Below, in pieces: positions 12,001 through 22,060 of a stretch of 64,000 bases of DNA; position 1 is the first letter of the stretch; each line of letters starts with the position of its first letter. Both the position numbers and the translations under genes were made by a program. Source of the stretch: Branchiostoma floridae (lineage: Eukaryota > Chordata > Leptocardii > Amphioxiformes > Branchiostomatidae); NCBI RefSeq assembly GCF_000003815.2, contig NC_049997.1, positions 1,050,023 to 1,114,022 of the forward strand, written 5' to 3'. Under the pieces are notes generated by a model, which saw nothing but the letters and a program-made list of their open reading frames with translations, did not search any database and was not told the origin of the DNA.

Positions 12001-15000
12001 TATTCTTTTATAATACTGATATTCATTGAAACGTTTAAGTTACGGTCTCAAACAAATTACGTGTTTCCGTTCTTTGATTTAAGAAATAAATCAAAGGCCG
12101 GAAACACGTAATTTGTCGGAGACTGTGATTGATAACCAATTCCGATTAACAATTATCAACCTATCGCCTGTTTGACATCCGTGCATTCACTGCAGTGCAT
12201 TCGCAGCATCCTTGTCTAATGCCTACATCTGTAATGGACACGGTACATATGAACAACATCCTGACAACAATCCTAATCAAACCTAACCAAGCAATACATA
12301 TATACATATTTCAGTACGTTCTGACCATCGACCCGAAGAATGGCACCGTCTCAGTAAAAAACACCCTGGGAGAGGAAGAGTCCAACAGAGACTGCACCAT
12401 CTATGCAACTGACAGTGGAAATCCACCTAAACGGAGGTAAACATCGAATCATTAACTGACCGCATCTGTTGCTTAAGCTTGATAAATTTTCATGATCATT
12501 ATCATAGTAATTGGTAACGGTTAACGTTGCAGTGAATAAAATGCATTTAGCGTACATTTGTGTTCTCACAGGAATAAATACAGATCATGGTGATAAAGGA
12601 TAAGCAGGAATACAATGAAATATGATATCTATTGTCTACAATGACTATTACACACTAGTTTGGGTAGTTTCAACATCTCGCTTCTTTACACAGCTGTAAA
12701 TGTACGGACTAGTGATGATATACATGGTTTATCTAATTGCATAATAAAGATGAATTTATATCCAAATAGCAAAAACTATTAATACAATTAGATTTGCTAT
12801 GTAATAGTGTTTATCAGCAGTTCAAGTCATCTCTAGCATTTACTGTTACAGTATACATGTTGTTGTCACTCAATGAAATATGAACCATTTTTAGTGTTTG
12901 ACTTGAGTTCATGGAAAATTGACACTTATTACAGTGTTAAACATACAATCATTTATCCATATTCCCAGCAACGCATCTTTGCTATTAAAGGACCCAGATG
13001 ATCCACCGACTACGCCACCGTCAGGTCAGACATTTCATCGATTTTGTGTCCAATTACACCTCAGTGTTGTCTATCAAATGAATGATTCTAATGGATGGGT
13101 TCTTATTTTATTGCTGTGTGGCTGTAGATAAAAGTAGGTCATACTTGACATATTGACAACATATGTGACCATTTTGACATAGATGTTTCAATAGGACCAC
13201 CGACACAATCTGCCTTTGCGGCTAAGTTAAATGAATACAATACCTCATGGACAGGTATCAGACTGACCTACTTTCAGAGACAGAGACTACTACACGGCAA
13301 TGAAACAAGACCCAGACTTTAAAACCATTCATTCAATAGACAATACTAAGGTCTTTATCTGATAAAAAGAGTCAGAAATAGAATTTGCTTTTGGTGTTTG
13401 CATCACTTCAAAGACGGCCCAAAATACAATTTTAGGGTTACGTATCAGAATGACCAATGAGTTCTGGCCAGAGACTACTACACGGCAATGAAACAAGACC
13501 CAGACTTTAAAACCATTCATTCAATAGACAATACTAAGGTCTTTATCTGATAAAAAGTGGAGTCAGAAATAGAATTTACTTTTGGTATTTTCATCAGCTC
13601 AAAGACGGCCCAAAATCCAAATCTGAGGATAGGTGTAAACATGCCCTAACTTCTGGGACAGCCATACGGCTGAGAAAATACATACAAACTTTAACAAGCA
13701 TGCAGATGATAGACAATATCAAGGTCTACATTTGACAGAAATATGAACCAAAGAAACATCTTAGTTTTTCACATTTCGTACGTCAAAGTTAGCAAAAAAA
13801 TCACATTTTTTTTCAAAATCACGGAAAGTGACCTACTTTTGGTACACATGCTAACAAAATAAGAACCCAAACTTTGCAAATATTCATTTAACAGCTATTA
13901 TATGTATCTATACCTGTTAGAAATTTCAAGCAAAAATATTTACCACTTTGAGACTTATTGCTCATCAAAGTTGGGCAAAAATTACGTTTTTTTGATACTT
14001 GTTAACATGGTATTGTTCTGAGGCTGCCCATGGACTGAAAGCTACATGTACACCAACATCACACCTATTTCGTACAAGCCTAGACATCAATCTAACAACA
14101 TCCTTTTCCATTTTTCGTTGCGTTAAAGCATTTGGCGGTGATCCGGTCCTGAACATGGCCAATTTCCATGTTGCTGTAATGCAAAAATCTGTGAAAATAG
14201 GCTCAAAACTTGTTTGGGCTATTGCCATGGCAACAATGAGCTCTGGCCAGAAAGAAAGCTATTTTGAGGGGTTGCGGGCCAAGTACTACCACTGTGCAAA
14301 GTATGAGCCAAATCGATTTTTTTACCCTGAGCACTGCTGTTTGATTCTTACAGACATTTGGTCTTAAGTAATGACTGGCATAACCAGAGGGAAATTTTGC
14401 AATTCTATATAAAATGTGCAGATTGAGACGCTAGACACAGGCAAAAAAATATTGTGATTTACATAATCAAGACAAAGTATGCATTATTCATTGACGACTT
14501 TTTCATTTTGCAGAAGTTATGCATTTGCTACAGTTGAGCAAATAGTTGTTATGATCACACAAAAATCCTACAAATCATTACAAGAAAATTCTTCAAGAGC
14601 CTTCAATGCAAAGATAAAAATTTGAAAAACTTGCGTCATAAGGTAATAAAATAAGAAAATCAACTGACAAAATCAAAATGCAACACTATTTCCATAATCA
14701 ATAAGAAACCAAATCACGCCAGAAGCCAAATCACACCATATATAACTAAGGTTTATGATACATTGTTCAAATTAGTATATACCTTACTGATGTGTTCAAA
14801 CATAATTCTTGTTGTCCTTCTATTTACTGAAAAATGACCGTTGCTGTTTTGCTCTTGATAGAATGCGTAGTTGTGTTTCCCGACAATGGAGCAGTGGTCC
14901 TGACTCTGCAGATTATCACTGGAGTTCTATCTTGTTTGGTCGTCGTGTTGAGTGCTTTTCTCCTGAGGTACGTATTAGAGTATCTTTATGATAATGAAGA

Positions 15001-18000
15001 CAGTGTCATCAGGTTCTGTATCTGTAAAATAAACACCTCTTCTAACGCAAAGGTTGCTTTTCATGTCTATATTGAGTTAAATGTGTGTATAAGATAACAG
15101 GCTTGTATATTGTGAATTACGTATATCAGAATGCATGTAATATATTACGTAGTTAAACATTCACCTGTTGAATATTCATTGGTTAACCCTCCCATTGTTT
15201 TGTACTCCTTGTAAATTTGGTTTATATTTTTTCCATAAAGGAACCGTCTACACTGCTTAAAGACCATTCAGACCAAGGTAAGGGACCAATATGTTATAAG
15301 TGTAGTTGAAAGTTTGGCAGTATATTTCGATCTCTGGTCAATGAAGTTCAGTGATAGAAAAGTAGTCTTGCATTTTGTACCATGTATGTAAAAATTGTGT
15401 ACGTGTATATAGACCTGTAGACTTCATTAATAAGACTCAAGGACTTTAAACAGTATCTCTGTTATATACGTTATCTGGCCCTTACCTCTTCCACCATAAC
15501 CTAAATAAAAAGCAGCTTGCAGGCCGATCCGAGTTTCATGAATAAACATTGGTTCAAACTTTTTTTTATATTACATAACTCATTATGCTACATAAATTTA
15601 TTAATAATTCTATCGTTTACACTGTACTGTCATGTTTTAAAATTTTCAAAATAAGGTTTTACTCGCTTTCTACTCTCGTTTCTACTGTTCATAGGTATAG
15701 CTCACGATATAAGAAAGGTTCAATAATTGTAGTTTGGTTGTAACGACTAATAAACATATGGTATATGGTGGTATGTATTGTATGTACATTTCAGGAACAC
15801 AACAGACGGTAACTATTCAATATTTCTAAGTCTATACCTTTTACATTTTAGAGGGCAAGGTCAACAGTCAGCATCCATCCAGAGGTTCCCGTGGAACCAA
15901 AACCAAAGAAGTACGTACATTCCTTCAACGTAGTTATTCATTATTATCATCGATCAATAATTATCTGAAATCACACCCCTCCTTTTGTGTGGACTGTGTT
16001 GTTACCAATATCACCAAACATCTGAACGGTGTCTGATGTGTATAGTTACTGGGTAATAGATTCAATACCAATAAGAGAATAAAGAAGGGAAGCACAAAGC
16101 GATGGTATCTTGGTTATATTAAGGACAAAAAATACAGGTATCAAATACACGATTAGCGTGGCGTTCCCTATATGATATTGTTTATTGATTTATAAAACAT
16201 TTCAAAAGTCTGCGACAAACTTGTAATAGTCTTACAGCCTTCAGTTAAGTTTTACGATCATGAGACATCTAGATTGAGGTATGTGAGGTAGTGATCCTGT
16301 CCTTGGTGCTGAATTCCGCCCATATTAACTATGCCTTACTCTCTGTTTTACTGGAACCAAATACTGTCACGAATAGAGCTTAACACATAGCAACTCGAAT
16401 ATACAGTAAGGCATATTGGTCATAGTATTGGCCATCATACCTGTCCTTGGTGCTGAACGATTCCATAGACAAATACAGGCAATACATTTTCCTTGCCTAC
16501 AGAATTTAACTTAGCTATTTCCTTCAGTTAACGTAGTAAAAGATTTCCAAAATGAAATCAATTCAGTGTGTAAGGAAGGGCATGAGCTTGAATACAAAAA
16601 GATAAAACACCGTGTATGTGAACTGTTTGCTAGCCACGTTACGATGAAACGTAGCTAAATGTATATATAAAGTGCTATGCAAGCATGCAATTACACATAG
16701 CCAAATGTGTTTTTCATATCCAGGAACGAAACCGTGGGGTTGTTGATACCAGCACAGCTTCCTGCACGGCGTCATCAGGTTTGTAACAACGTTATGCGTA
16801 ACGCTAGTTCACTTTTGTCCGTAGGGTAACCTTTATCCGTTCTTTTTTAGAACAATGTATTTAGTGATATCGAGTCGACAGATGGTGGTTTCAAACTGCG
16901 ATAAATTGAAGATAGTACAATTTGAAACTACCGTCCATCGACTTGATATCCCTGGATAACCTGTTTAGTAACGCAACGGATATAGGTTTCCCCGCGGTTA
17001 AAGGAGAACTAACGTTACACACATCACAATTGCCCTCTATATTTTGTATACTAAAGGTGTTATATCTTTACATTTTATCATTTTAAGTTTCACCTTGCGT
17101 AAGACATTCATGCATCATTTGATAATTGATATTTCATAACAATAACAAACGTTATTGCTGTGTCTTTTTAAATTCATCAGCCACCCAAACATTAATGTTA
17201 AATTAAATTTACATGGCGTATCATAGCAAGCTTTGTTGACACGATAAAAAGTACAGTAACTTTTGTATGATGAGATGAGATATTATTGGCACGATTATAG
17301 AATATGGAACATGTTTAGGCAGATCGTGCGTGAAACCTAATGTGTGACGAACTTTAAGGCAGATATTCATTTCCCTAGATTGCACATATGACAATGCATA
17401 CCTGAAGTCTTAGTGACAACAACTATAACTGATAACTATATCTCAAGGTACATGTAGGTTACAATCAAAGAACAAAACTCATTTATACATACCACATAAT
17501 TTTGATCAGGTTTTGGACAGAAATGAAGCAGCAATGCCACCTAACAACACAGAGCCAGTCTACCAAGAAATCAACGAACAACCCACCCCGGCTGCTTCTG
17601 TTGGACCTATACGGAAACCATTACCAGTGTTTAACAATGGACTGAATGGGTACAGTATATAAATTTACATATCCTTATATCTAGTTAATATTGGGTATCG
17701 GTAGCACCTTTAACACTATTCCGACCGGGGTCTTTTGGTAATCCAGGGAATAAGAGGGGTGTTTTTTGAGTGATTTTATTGGCTATTCCCGGAAAGCGTC
17801 CGTATATGCAATAAACATTTACCAGAAAATTGTAGCTACGAAAATGTAAAAGTCTGTTGCTAAGGCTACAGTTTTCGATATAGTAACAGCAACTACGCCA
17901 AATTGATGTCACATATGACGTGACCATACTTAAGCTTCCAGGTGGGATACCCCATCTTGGGTCCGCAATCTTAAATTTTGAAGAAGAAAAAACAAGTTTT

Positions 18001-18798
18001 TAACAAGTTAATAACAAAAAAAAAGACGATGAAAATACATTATTTGTGCTCGAGTCTCATCCTTCAATGGATTGAGTTAGTTTACGATTTAAGAATTAAC
18101 CACTCTTACAAGCATGGGTATTGTAAATACGACGTCTTTACTATTGTGTTGACAGTCACATTGCTATTGCTAAATATACAGCTTTTTATCATTTTTTTTT
18201 TCAAACACATTTCTCTTCACATCCTTTCAGGCATCTGAAGCACCCAGTTGATCAACTCACTTCAGCACAAAGGGACCATCATGAGACAAGACCATCAGGG
18301 CCCCGTCGGGGGACACTTCCGCCACTACAGACTTCCCAGAATATTCCCCAACACGGGAAAGAGAAGAGGAAGAAAAAGAAACGGAGTCAAGTCCATCCCA
18401 AGCATTCGGAATGCAGGAGTGACCGCGATAGCGGGATAGGGCAGGACGACAGTCGGGGATCCGTGACGGACACTCCAGGCCCGGACTCACCTAAAGCTTC
18501 TCTGGACACACCTAAAGCTTGGCCGGATTCACCTAAAGCTTGGCCTGACTCTAGACCTTGTAAAGCTCGACCGAACTCTCCTAAAGTATGGCCGGATTCC
18601 CCAAAAGCTTGGCCGGATTCCCCGAATGCTCTACCTAATGACCATCAGACTTTGCCGGACCCAGATAGTGAGGTTTCAGACAAGGACCAGGTAGATTATC
18701 ACGAGCACATACACTCGGACATAGACTCGGACGCCAGGCCTGTGTACGAGTACGACACGGAAGCAACGACCGAGTATGGCTCGATGTTAAGCCTATAG
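46..18798 (+). CDS. Cadherin-superfamily adhesion receptor, 5' end outside window (multi-exon)
   Basis: Type I membrane adhesion protein of the cadherin superfamily; such proteins mediate calcium-dependent cell contact. Twenty exons are visible, all with GT-AG borders, running from within one EC repeat through about seven EC repeats, a membrane exon (14862-14967) and a tail that stops with TAG at 18796-18798. EC hallmarks recur: LDRE, ATDKG, and the linkers VNDEPP, INDEPP, INDNPP and INDNVP. Reading phase is continuous except between the exon ending at 9627 (phase 1) and the one starting at 12315 (phase 0), where at least one exon is missing. The first usable acceptor in the window is at 43-45, so the signal peptide and N-terminal EC repeats lie upstream. 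Which cadherin subfamily it belongs to (protocadherin-like, FAT-like or other) cannot be settled from this part, so no symbol is given. Confidence 0.85.
368..495. repeat. Foldback element F, copy 1
   Basis: A perfect 36-base inverted repeat (393-428 with 435-470, six-base loop) begins GAGTACTTACTTCCAACG. The outer arms (TTTCGTCACAACC / GTTGTGCCTAAACAATC) pair imperfectly. Related ends flank the element at 28130-28400. Confidence 0.8.
957..1115. repeat. CCAATCAGA repeat H, copy 1, with 30-base palindrome
   Basis: Left part TCATATAGCCAGACG with ACCAATCAGAAGG matches 11095-11130. A perfect 30-base palindrome centred on ACACCGGTGT spans 1051-1080. Confidence 0.6.
1365..1493. repeat. Inverted-repeat element G, copy 1
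   Basis: Ends GTTAATGGCACGTC and GGATCATTAAC; internal arms CCTGGTCCTTTGCT and AGCAAAGGACCAGG. It is about 129 bases and looks like a non-autonomous DNA element. Right end matches the right flank of the gap at 11845-11882. Confidence 0.65.
1794..2022. repeat. Element B, copy 1 (inverted-repeat ends)
   Basis: Internal ATTTCAGAGATAAAGAAC, TTTTGTCGTATTCTAAGTC and end CGCAGTGACGCAAGCTTGAC are shared with 21721-21965. Left end degraded. Confidence 0.7.
2445..2695. repeat. Element A, copy 1
   Basis: Contains GGCTGACAGTCCATCTTGTT, CACGGAG and CTCTCGCGAGAG. The right end is the reverse complement of the left end of the copy at 7560 (GAATACAGTTACTCC). Confidence 0.65.
3082..3270. repeat. Element D, copy 1 (inverted-repeat ends)
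   Basis: Left CTCTCTGCGACCTAACA and right CGTCGCGGTGAGAGCACAGC are opposed. The right half, read in reverse, gives TGTAACATTCGCTTCC as at 26113. Confidence 0.55.
3486..3990. repeat. Element J, copy 1, with GTAACAAACGTTACC motifs
   Basis: A perfect 30-base palindrome spans 3509-3538 (GTAACAAACGTTACC and its complement back to back). GGTAACGTTTGTTAC recurs at 3686-3700 and 3868-3882. The stretch 3720-3882 is the reverse complement of 10551-10665 at moderate identity. Confidence 0.65.
4487..4721. repeat. Element E, copy 1, TIR element
   Basis: Ends AGCTAAGGGCACAACCCGCC and GGCGGGTTGTGCTCTTAGCT are inverted complements with one mismatch over 20 bases. The internal GTTCTGCGGCGTGTCTG is shared with 10729. 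Length about 235. A run of 12-13 G starts near 4531. Confidence 0.75.
4847..9627 (+). CDS. Cadherin ectodomain exons, part 2
   Basis: Seven exons: 4847-4940, 5497-5769, 6264-6424, 6987-7173, 7955-8175, 8684-8863 and 9501-9627. They encode roughly four EC repeats: VSATDKDLGSNADVKYRI, then LDRETKAIYSF with linker GINDNPPNF, then SAEDRDYNDVNYRL, then NATDADEGRNGVVML, then LDREPDNDHVSVNVSAYD with linker LDINDNVPVP, then TASDRDIGENAIMRF. Two linkers have decayed calcium ligands: TAVNYFWPEF (near 7002) and ISTNRHTPIF (near 9591) replace DxNDxxPxF. Several NxT/NxS glycosylation sequons are present. Exon phases alternate 1 and 0 as expected for split EC repeats. Confidence 0.83.
5875..5965 (+). repeat. 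Likely non-LTR retroelement 3' tail
   Basis: TATGGGCCATTGGCCTGATG followed by CAAACAAACAAATAAATAAA, a short tandem A-rich tail typical of non-LTR elements. Confidence 0.4.
6650..6830. repeat. Element A, copy 2
   Basis: GATTCATTAGTCACGTATG, CACGTACCTCCAAATTTTAG, CAGTCCATCTTGCTCACGGA and TCTCGCGAGAGTTGCGAACT. Confidence 0.7.
7560..7925. repeat. Element A, copy 3, abutting cadherin acceptor
   Basis: Inverted halves: CCTCCAAATTTTCGATGGCT ... GACTAGGTCA and its complement to AGCCATCGAAAAGTTTGAGG-like sequence. The right edge lies about 30 bases before the acceptor at 7954. Confidence 0.7.
8915..9232. repeat. Foldback element K with internal CATAAGGTTCGTGC repeats
   Basis: CAGGGGTACC at the left and ACGTACCCCTG at the right. 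TATGTGATACGCACGAATCA pairs with GCGTATCACATAATGTTCGT. CATAAGGTTCGTGC-type units recur in both orientations about every 30 bases. Confidence 0.78.
9823..10018. repeat. Foldback element L
   Basis: GTCTCCCTAAACACCAC at the left and GTGGTTGTTTAGGCAGAC at the right. Arms of about 52 bases are built from GTTTGTGGTC / GACCACAAAC units. Confidence 0.75.
10330..10665. repeat. Element J, copy 2
   Basis: GTAACAAACGTTACC at 10551-10565, then GAGACGCTTTACAGCTTTCT and TTTAAAGAAAAAATAAAAGG, matching copy 1 in inverted orientation. Confidence 0.6.
10695..10875. repeat. Element E, copy 2
   Basis: GTTCTACGGCGTGTCTGCAT, TTCGGAGGCGGTACTTACCA and right end TACGGCGGGTTGTGCCCGTA. The left end is eroded. Confidence 0.65.
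11093..11230. repeat. CCAATCAGA repeat H, copy 2
   Basis: TATCATATAGCCAGATGGAG, GGCCAATCAGAGGCCCCC, plus a small hairpin AAAAGTGGTC / GACCACTTTT at about 11164-11200. Confidence 0.55.
11732..11882. repeat. Inverted-repeat element G, copy 2, centre lost in gap
   Basis: GTTAATGCCCCGC left of the Ns and GCGGGGCATTAAC right of them are exact inverted complements. The right side (ACCATATACACCTCGGGG) resembles 1464-1482. Confidence 0.6.
11745..11844. other. Assembly gap (100 N)
   Basis: Exactly 100 Ns, the conventional size for a gap of unknown length. It is flanked by matching inverted sequence (gttaatgccccgc left, gcggggcattaac right) and is a likely home for the missing cadherin exon. Confidence 0.95.
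12045..12123. repeat. Hairpin M
   Basis: ACAAATTACGTGTTTCCG and CGGAAACACGTAATTTGT pair; TTTGATTT and AAATCAAA close the stem around a seven-base loop. Confidence 0.75.
12315..13024 (+). CDS. Cadherin membrane-proximal EC remnant exons
   Basis: Two exons, 12315-12436 and 12969-13024. The first encodes the second half of an EC repeat (TIDPKNGTVSVKNTL, then IYATDSGNPPKR). The second gives a short proline-rich linker (LLLKDPDDPPTTPPS). Entry at 12315 must be in phase 0, since phase 1 hits a stop. The preceding exon ends in phase 1, so the first half of this EC repeat is absent between 9628 and 12314. The 100-N gap at 11745 is the likeliest place for it. Confidence 0.7.
13025..14861. other. Cadherin intron before the membrane exon
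   Basis: Apart from the 188-base tandem duplication, only AT-rich sequence and a 123-codon open frame (13999-14367) without recognisable domains. No additional cadherin exon seen. Confidence 0.45.
13283..13735. repeat. Tandem duplication, period about 188
   Basis: GAGACTACTACACGGCAATG starts at 13283 and again at 13471, followed by nearly identical sequence. A degenerate third copy starts near 13660 (CGGCTGAGAAAATACATACA, GATAGACAATATCAAGGTCT). Confidence 0.8.
14862..14967 (+). CDS. Cadherin transmembrane exon
   Basis: Entered in phase 1 from TCA-G at 13024, giving ECVVVFPDNGAVVLTL, then the hydrophobic stretch IITGVLSCLVVVLSAFLL. It ends at an arginine codon split in phase 2 before gtacgt. 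The single hydrophobic helix followed by basic residues is the expected stop-transfer layout of a cadherin. Confidence 0.75.
15241..17649 (+). CDS. Cadherin juxtamembrane and cytoplasmic exons
   Basis: Four small exons: 15241-15277 (RNRLHCLKTIQTK), 15852-15910 (RARSTVSIHPEVPVEPKPK), 16724-16778 (NETVGLLIPAQLPARRHQ) and 17510-17649 (VLDRNEAAMPPNNTEPVYQE, then a proline-rich stretch). Phases 2-0-2-0-2 join without a break. No classical beta-catenin-binding motif was recognised, so this is unlikely to be a classical cadherin tail. Reading past the 17649 donor would give a short alternative end, YSI-stop. Confidence 0.7.
16866..16950. repeat. Hairpin N
   Basis: GATATCGAGTCGACAGATGG ... TTTCAAAC pairs imperfectly with TTTGAAACTACCGTCCATCG and ACTTGATATC. 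Confidence 0.65.
18231..18798 (+). CDS. Cadherin last coding exon with PDSPKAW tandem repeat
   Basis: Entered in phase 2 (GG|G) after the acceptor cctttcag. It opens with a charged stretch containing a lysine/arginine run (GKEKRKKKKRSQ), then SDRDSGIGQDDSRGS, then degenerate copies of PDSPKAW (about 18480-18635). An acidic segment (SEVSDKDQVDYHEHIHSDID) and YEYDTEATTEYGSMLSL follow before TAG. The repeat unit is about 21 bases and most copies carry an AAGCTT. The C-terminal LSL fits a class II PDZ ligand (hydrophobic-X-hydrophobic), which is inference. The tail looks disordered and phosphorylatable. Confidence 0.8.
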
Positions 18799-19686
18799 AT
18801 GTCCTGGAATATACAACCTTACAGACATCATTGTTACAAACCATTAGGCATTACTTTAGTATACTTTTGGTTTGGTTCTGTTAAAGAAGAAACATAGACA
18901 ACGCAAATTTGAAAGAAAATAGAACACGAAATGAATATTATGGATTGTACTTTGTTACGTAACGTTAGAACCTAATTTGGGTATTTCAAACATTGTAGTC
19001 AGAACCTGTAGCAGCGTTACTTTACTGCTATAGCTAAGAATTGAATCATAAATGATTTGGTACAAAGAACGAACATTGGGCAATAGATTTTCAAACCTCC
19101 TTTACGGTTGTGCACTAGATAGCATTGTAATACTATTGTTGTGCTCCATGTACATTACTAGATTGGCCAAGTTGAAACCAGTACCTTTTTATGTGTCTAA
19201 ATTCTAAGCCGACCAAAACTTCTTTCTGATAGGACTGACGTTGACTGAAATACAATGTTATCGGTGTACATAATAGAATGAAGAATTCTATGAAGCACAG
19301 ACCAATTAGCTTAATACATTAAAAGAAATTAGCTCCTACCGGCAGTTATCATGTACATACGAAGACTACTGATCTGTGATAACGCAACATGCATGTAGAT
19401 AAAACCCGGATGAAGTTTGCAATTAAAGTCATTTGTGGAAATTGCATTACACAAAGTGGTATTGCACATCATCATTTCAGTAACCAAATGTAAGTTAATC
19501 TTTGAACACAACCCAAAAAGATAAAAATCGTGATTGCTGTAAGGTTTGGCCTGAATCTTGAAATCCCGATGCAAACTTCCATTTATGCGACAGTGCAGGG
19601 TGTGGACCATCAGTTGATGTGAGTTGTAATGCCAGGGTACAGGGGAGCAAAATATAGTTTGGTAAAAAAAAATTGCCAAAAAAGTC

Positions 19687-19692
19687 AATAAA
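19687..19692 (+). terminator. Candidate poly(A) signal for the cadherin gene
   Basis: AATAAA, the first good hexamer seen downstream of the stop at 18798, which implies a 3' UTR of about 0.9 kb. Chance occurrence is easy in AT-rich sequence. Confidence 0.3.
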
Positions 19693-20299
19693 GCATTTTA
19701 AAGGCAGACATGAAAAAAAATGAAGAAAAAAACCTTCCGTGGGTGATTAGCCCACTATACCCTTTTGCTAAATATCAGGTCACTCGATCCATGAACGACG
19801 GAGATGAATCGCTTTGAAGGTTTGACAAGTGAAGAAGAAGAAACATTACGAATACAATATATGGTATGGCTGAAATATGATTAGATTGGCAGATGAACTA
19901 CAACTGCCACCGGGTAATATTGAATGCAATTTCACAATGCGTATATCATGCAAGAATAAACTAATCCATGTAGAGGGAAAAATAATACCTGTATGTCTAT
20001 TAACATTGGCGGTATGACTGCGGAAAAAAATAAGATGCCCTAGGTCTAGAGCAACACAAACTGTTTACTAACAGTAATCATGGACTGACGCAGACAACAA
20101 CTGAGTTTGTGTCATCATTAGATTGACCAAATATCTGTCCGGTAAACATCCATGACTCTGCCCTGTTGTTGAATACCTCGATGCTGATTTCTGCCGTCAG
20201 CAATGGAGCAAGAATGTACCAAAACCTCCTCAAAGACAGAGAGAGTGAGAGAAAACTGTGTCTATGGCACGTCAGAGGATGTCACAACGCTGAAATCTT

Positions 20300-20352
20300 T
20301 TGAACCCCGCAGTGGCGCAAGCTTGACACAAGTGCGGTGGGAGCGCACCTTT
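20300..20352. repeat. Element B, solo end
   Basis: GAACCCCGCAGTGGCGCAAG then CTTGACACAAGTGCGGTGGG, matching one terminal inverted repeat of element B. Confidence 0.65.
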
Positions 20353-20779
20353 GTCACTGTCGTCTGCGCCTCTCGCGTTGACTGAGTAGAAGTTTGTAGC
20401 CGGATGTTCGGCAATGGCAAAGAAGTTGTATCGTATTAGAGTCCACGTGCAAATGCCCTACATCGCCGTGGATGGCATTTTTTTTTTGGGGGGGGGGGGT
20501 CAGTAGGAAAAGAACGAACCATACGTATAACAAATCCCCCATCTGTCTTACTATCAGATTAATTTCAATTCAAGCGCTCTAACTGTTAGGCACAGCACGA
20601 TATCCAAACAGTACAATAGCAAAACAGTTATTGACTGATTTTGATTAGACTTATCCATTCAATATAATTATAACTGAAAACCATAGCGCATAACATAACA
20701 TAAGTGTATGATATGGTTGACCTACGTGCGTTGGATATGTAATGTTATAAGTACTGAAACATGCGTTGACATGGTATCT

Positions 20780-20895
20780 TTATTATTCTGCCCTACTTAA
20801 CTAAGCCGATTGACAATAAAGACTACTATTTTGTCCTACTTTACTAAGCCGATGAACAGCCAACCCTATTACTTTGCCCTACTTAACTAATGCTC
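20780..20895. repeat. Short tandem repeat, three units
   Basis: TGCCCTACTTAACTAAGCCG, TGTCCTACTTTACTAAGCCG and TGCCCTACTTAACTAATGC at spacings of about 40-50 bases. Confidence 0.6.
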
Positions 20896-21639
20896 ACGGG
20901 CACCCTTACCTACATCAAGGAAGGCTCGTGCTGCGCATTGAAGCCATCAATTTTCACAAAAAGCCGTCATAGTCTTTCGGGAATGAATAACCTACTCTGA
21001 CATGCGCCCTTTAATCATCCTTTGCTTTTAAATAGCAACTAGGGAGTTCACCAATAAGGTGGCTTTTCTTGTAATTAAGTGTAAATAGACGAACTTAAGA
21101 AGTCAGGTAACTACGAGAATGACCATACATTAGGGGTGACCAACTGAATTGTATTGATTGTTTTTTTAAAGAAGTAAAACAAAGATCTAGAAAAAAATAA
21201 TTCAAGATAACAGTGATAAATTGTTCATGTCTCTGATGTATCACCATAAGCAGTCAAAACTGGTCTCAACGATAACTCAAGGAAGTGGGAAAAATGATTG
21301 GTTGAGCTTGCTGGCCGGGGCACAAAAATCATATTAAAACGTAAGGTACACCCCAGACATTAATATACAAGATGACCACCGTCTAATAACTTCATATTGA
21401 TATTATATAGATAAAGGTAAAGTTATATTTAATTAACCCATTGTGTCAGAGCTATCTTTGTGAAACAATAAAATGCGGCTTTTGGGTGAGTTGTCTGTTT
21501 CTAAAACAGCCACGAATGTGCTTCAAATTTGTCATCTTGCAAAGTGATCAACTTAGCATTTCAATACTACATTACATTAATAGTACGCTAAATTGATTTT
21601 ACCTTGTTTCTGGGACAACGATTATGAATTTTGTCATTG

Positions 21640-22060
21640 ATTGGGACGCGCTGTCTAAGAGTAAAAAGGACTGCAGGCTAGGTAAGATAGCTGGGTTGGG
21701 GTTGATTGGGACTCGCTGTCTAAAGGTGCGCTCCCACCACACTTGTGTCAAGCTTGCGTCACTGCGGGGTTCAAAAGATACTCAGCAAATTTCAGAGATA
21801 AAGAACAAATTGTCTTTCTTTTTGTGTATTTTTTCGTCTTCTAAGTCATACTTTGACGTATTACGCAATATCTAAATTGTACAAAATCGGAGAAAATAAT
21901 AAAACAGTGACGCAGTGAATGAACCCCGCAGTGACGCAAGCTTGACACAATTGCGGTGGGTACAATTGGCTGCAGGCTGGGTAAGACAGCTGGGTTGGGG
22001 TTGATTGGGACTCGCTGTCTAAGGATAAAAATGGGTGCAGGCCGGGAAAGACAGCTTGGT
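21640..22060. repeat. Minisatellite split by element B
   Basis: Unit of about 58 bases containing GCTGGGTTGGGGTTGATTGG then GACTCGCTGTCTAA, seen at 21690-21722 and 21990-22022, with partial units at 21640-21690 and 22030-22060. Confidence 0.7.
21721..21965. repeat. Element B, copy 3, both ends present
   Basis: Left end AAGGTGCGCTCCCACCACAC ... GCGTCACTGCGGGGTTC and right end GAACCCCGCAGTGACGCAAG are inverted complements over about 45 bases. It is inserted within a minisatellite. Confidence 0.8.

Noticed and set aside
13999-14367. 122-codon plus-strand frame in a cadherin intron
   Set aside because: No recognisable domain, no splice link to neighbouring exons, and adjacent to a decayed tandem repeat.
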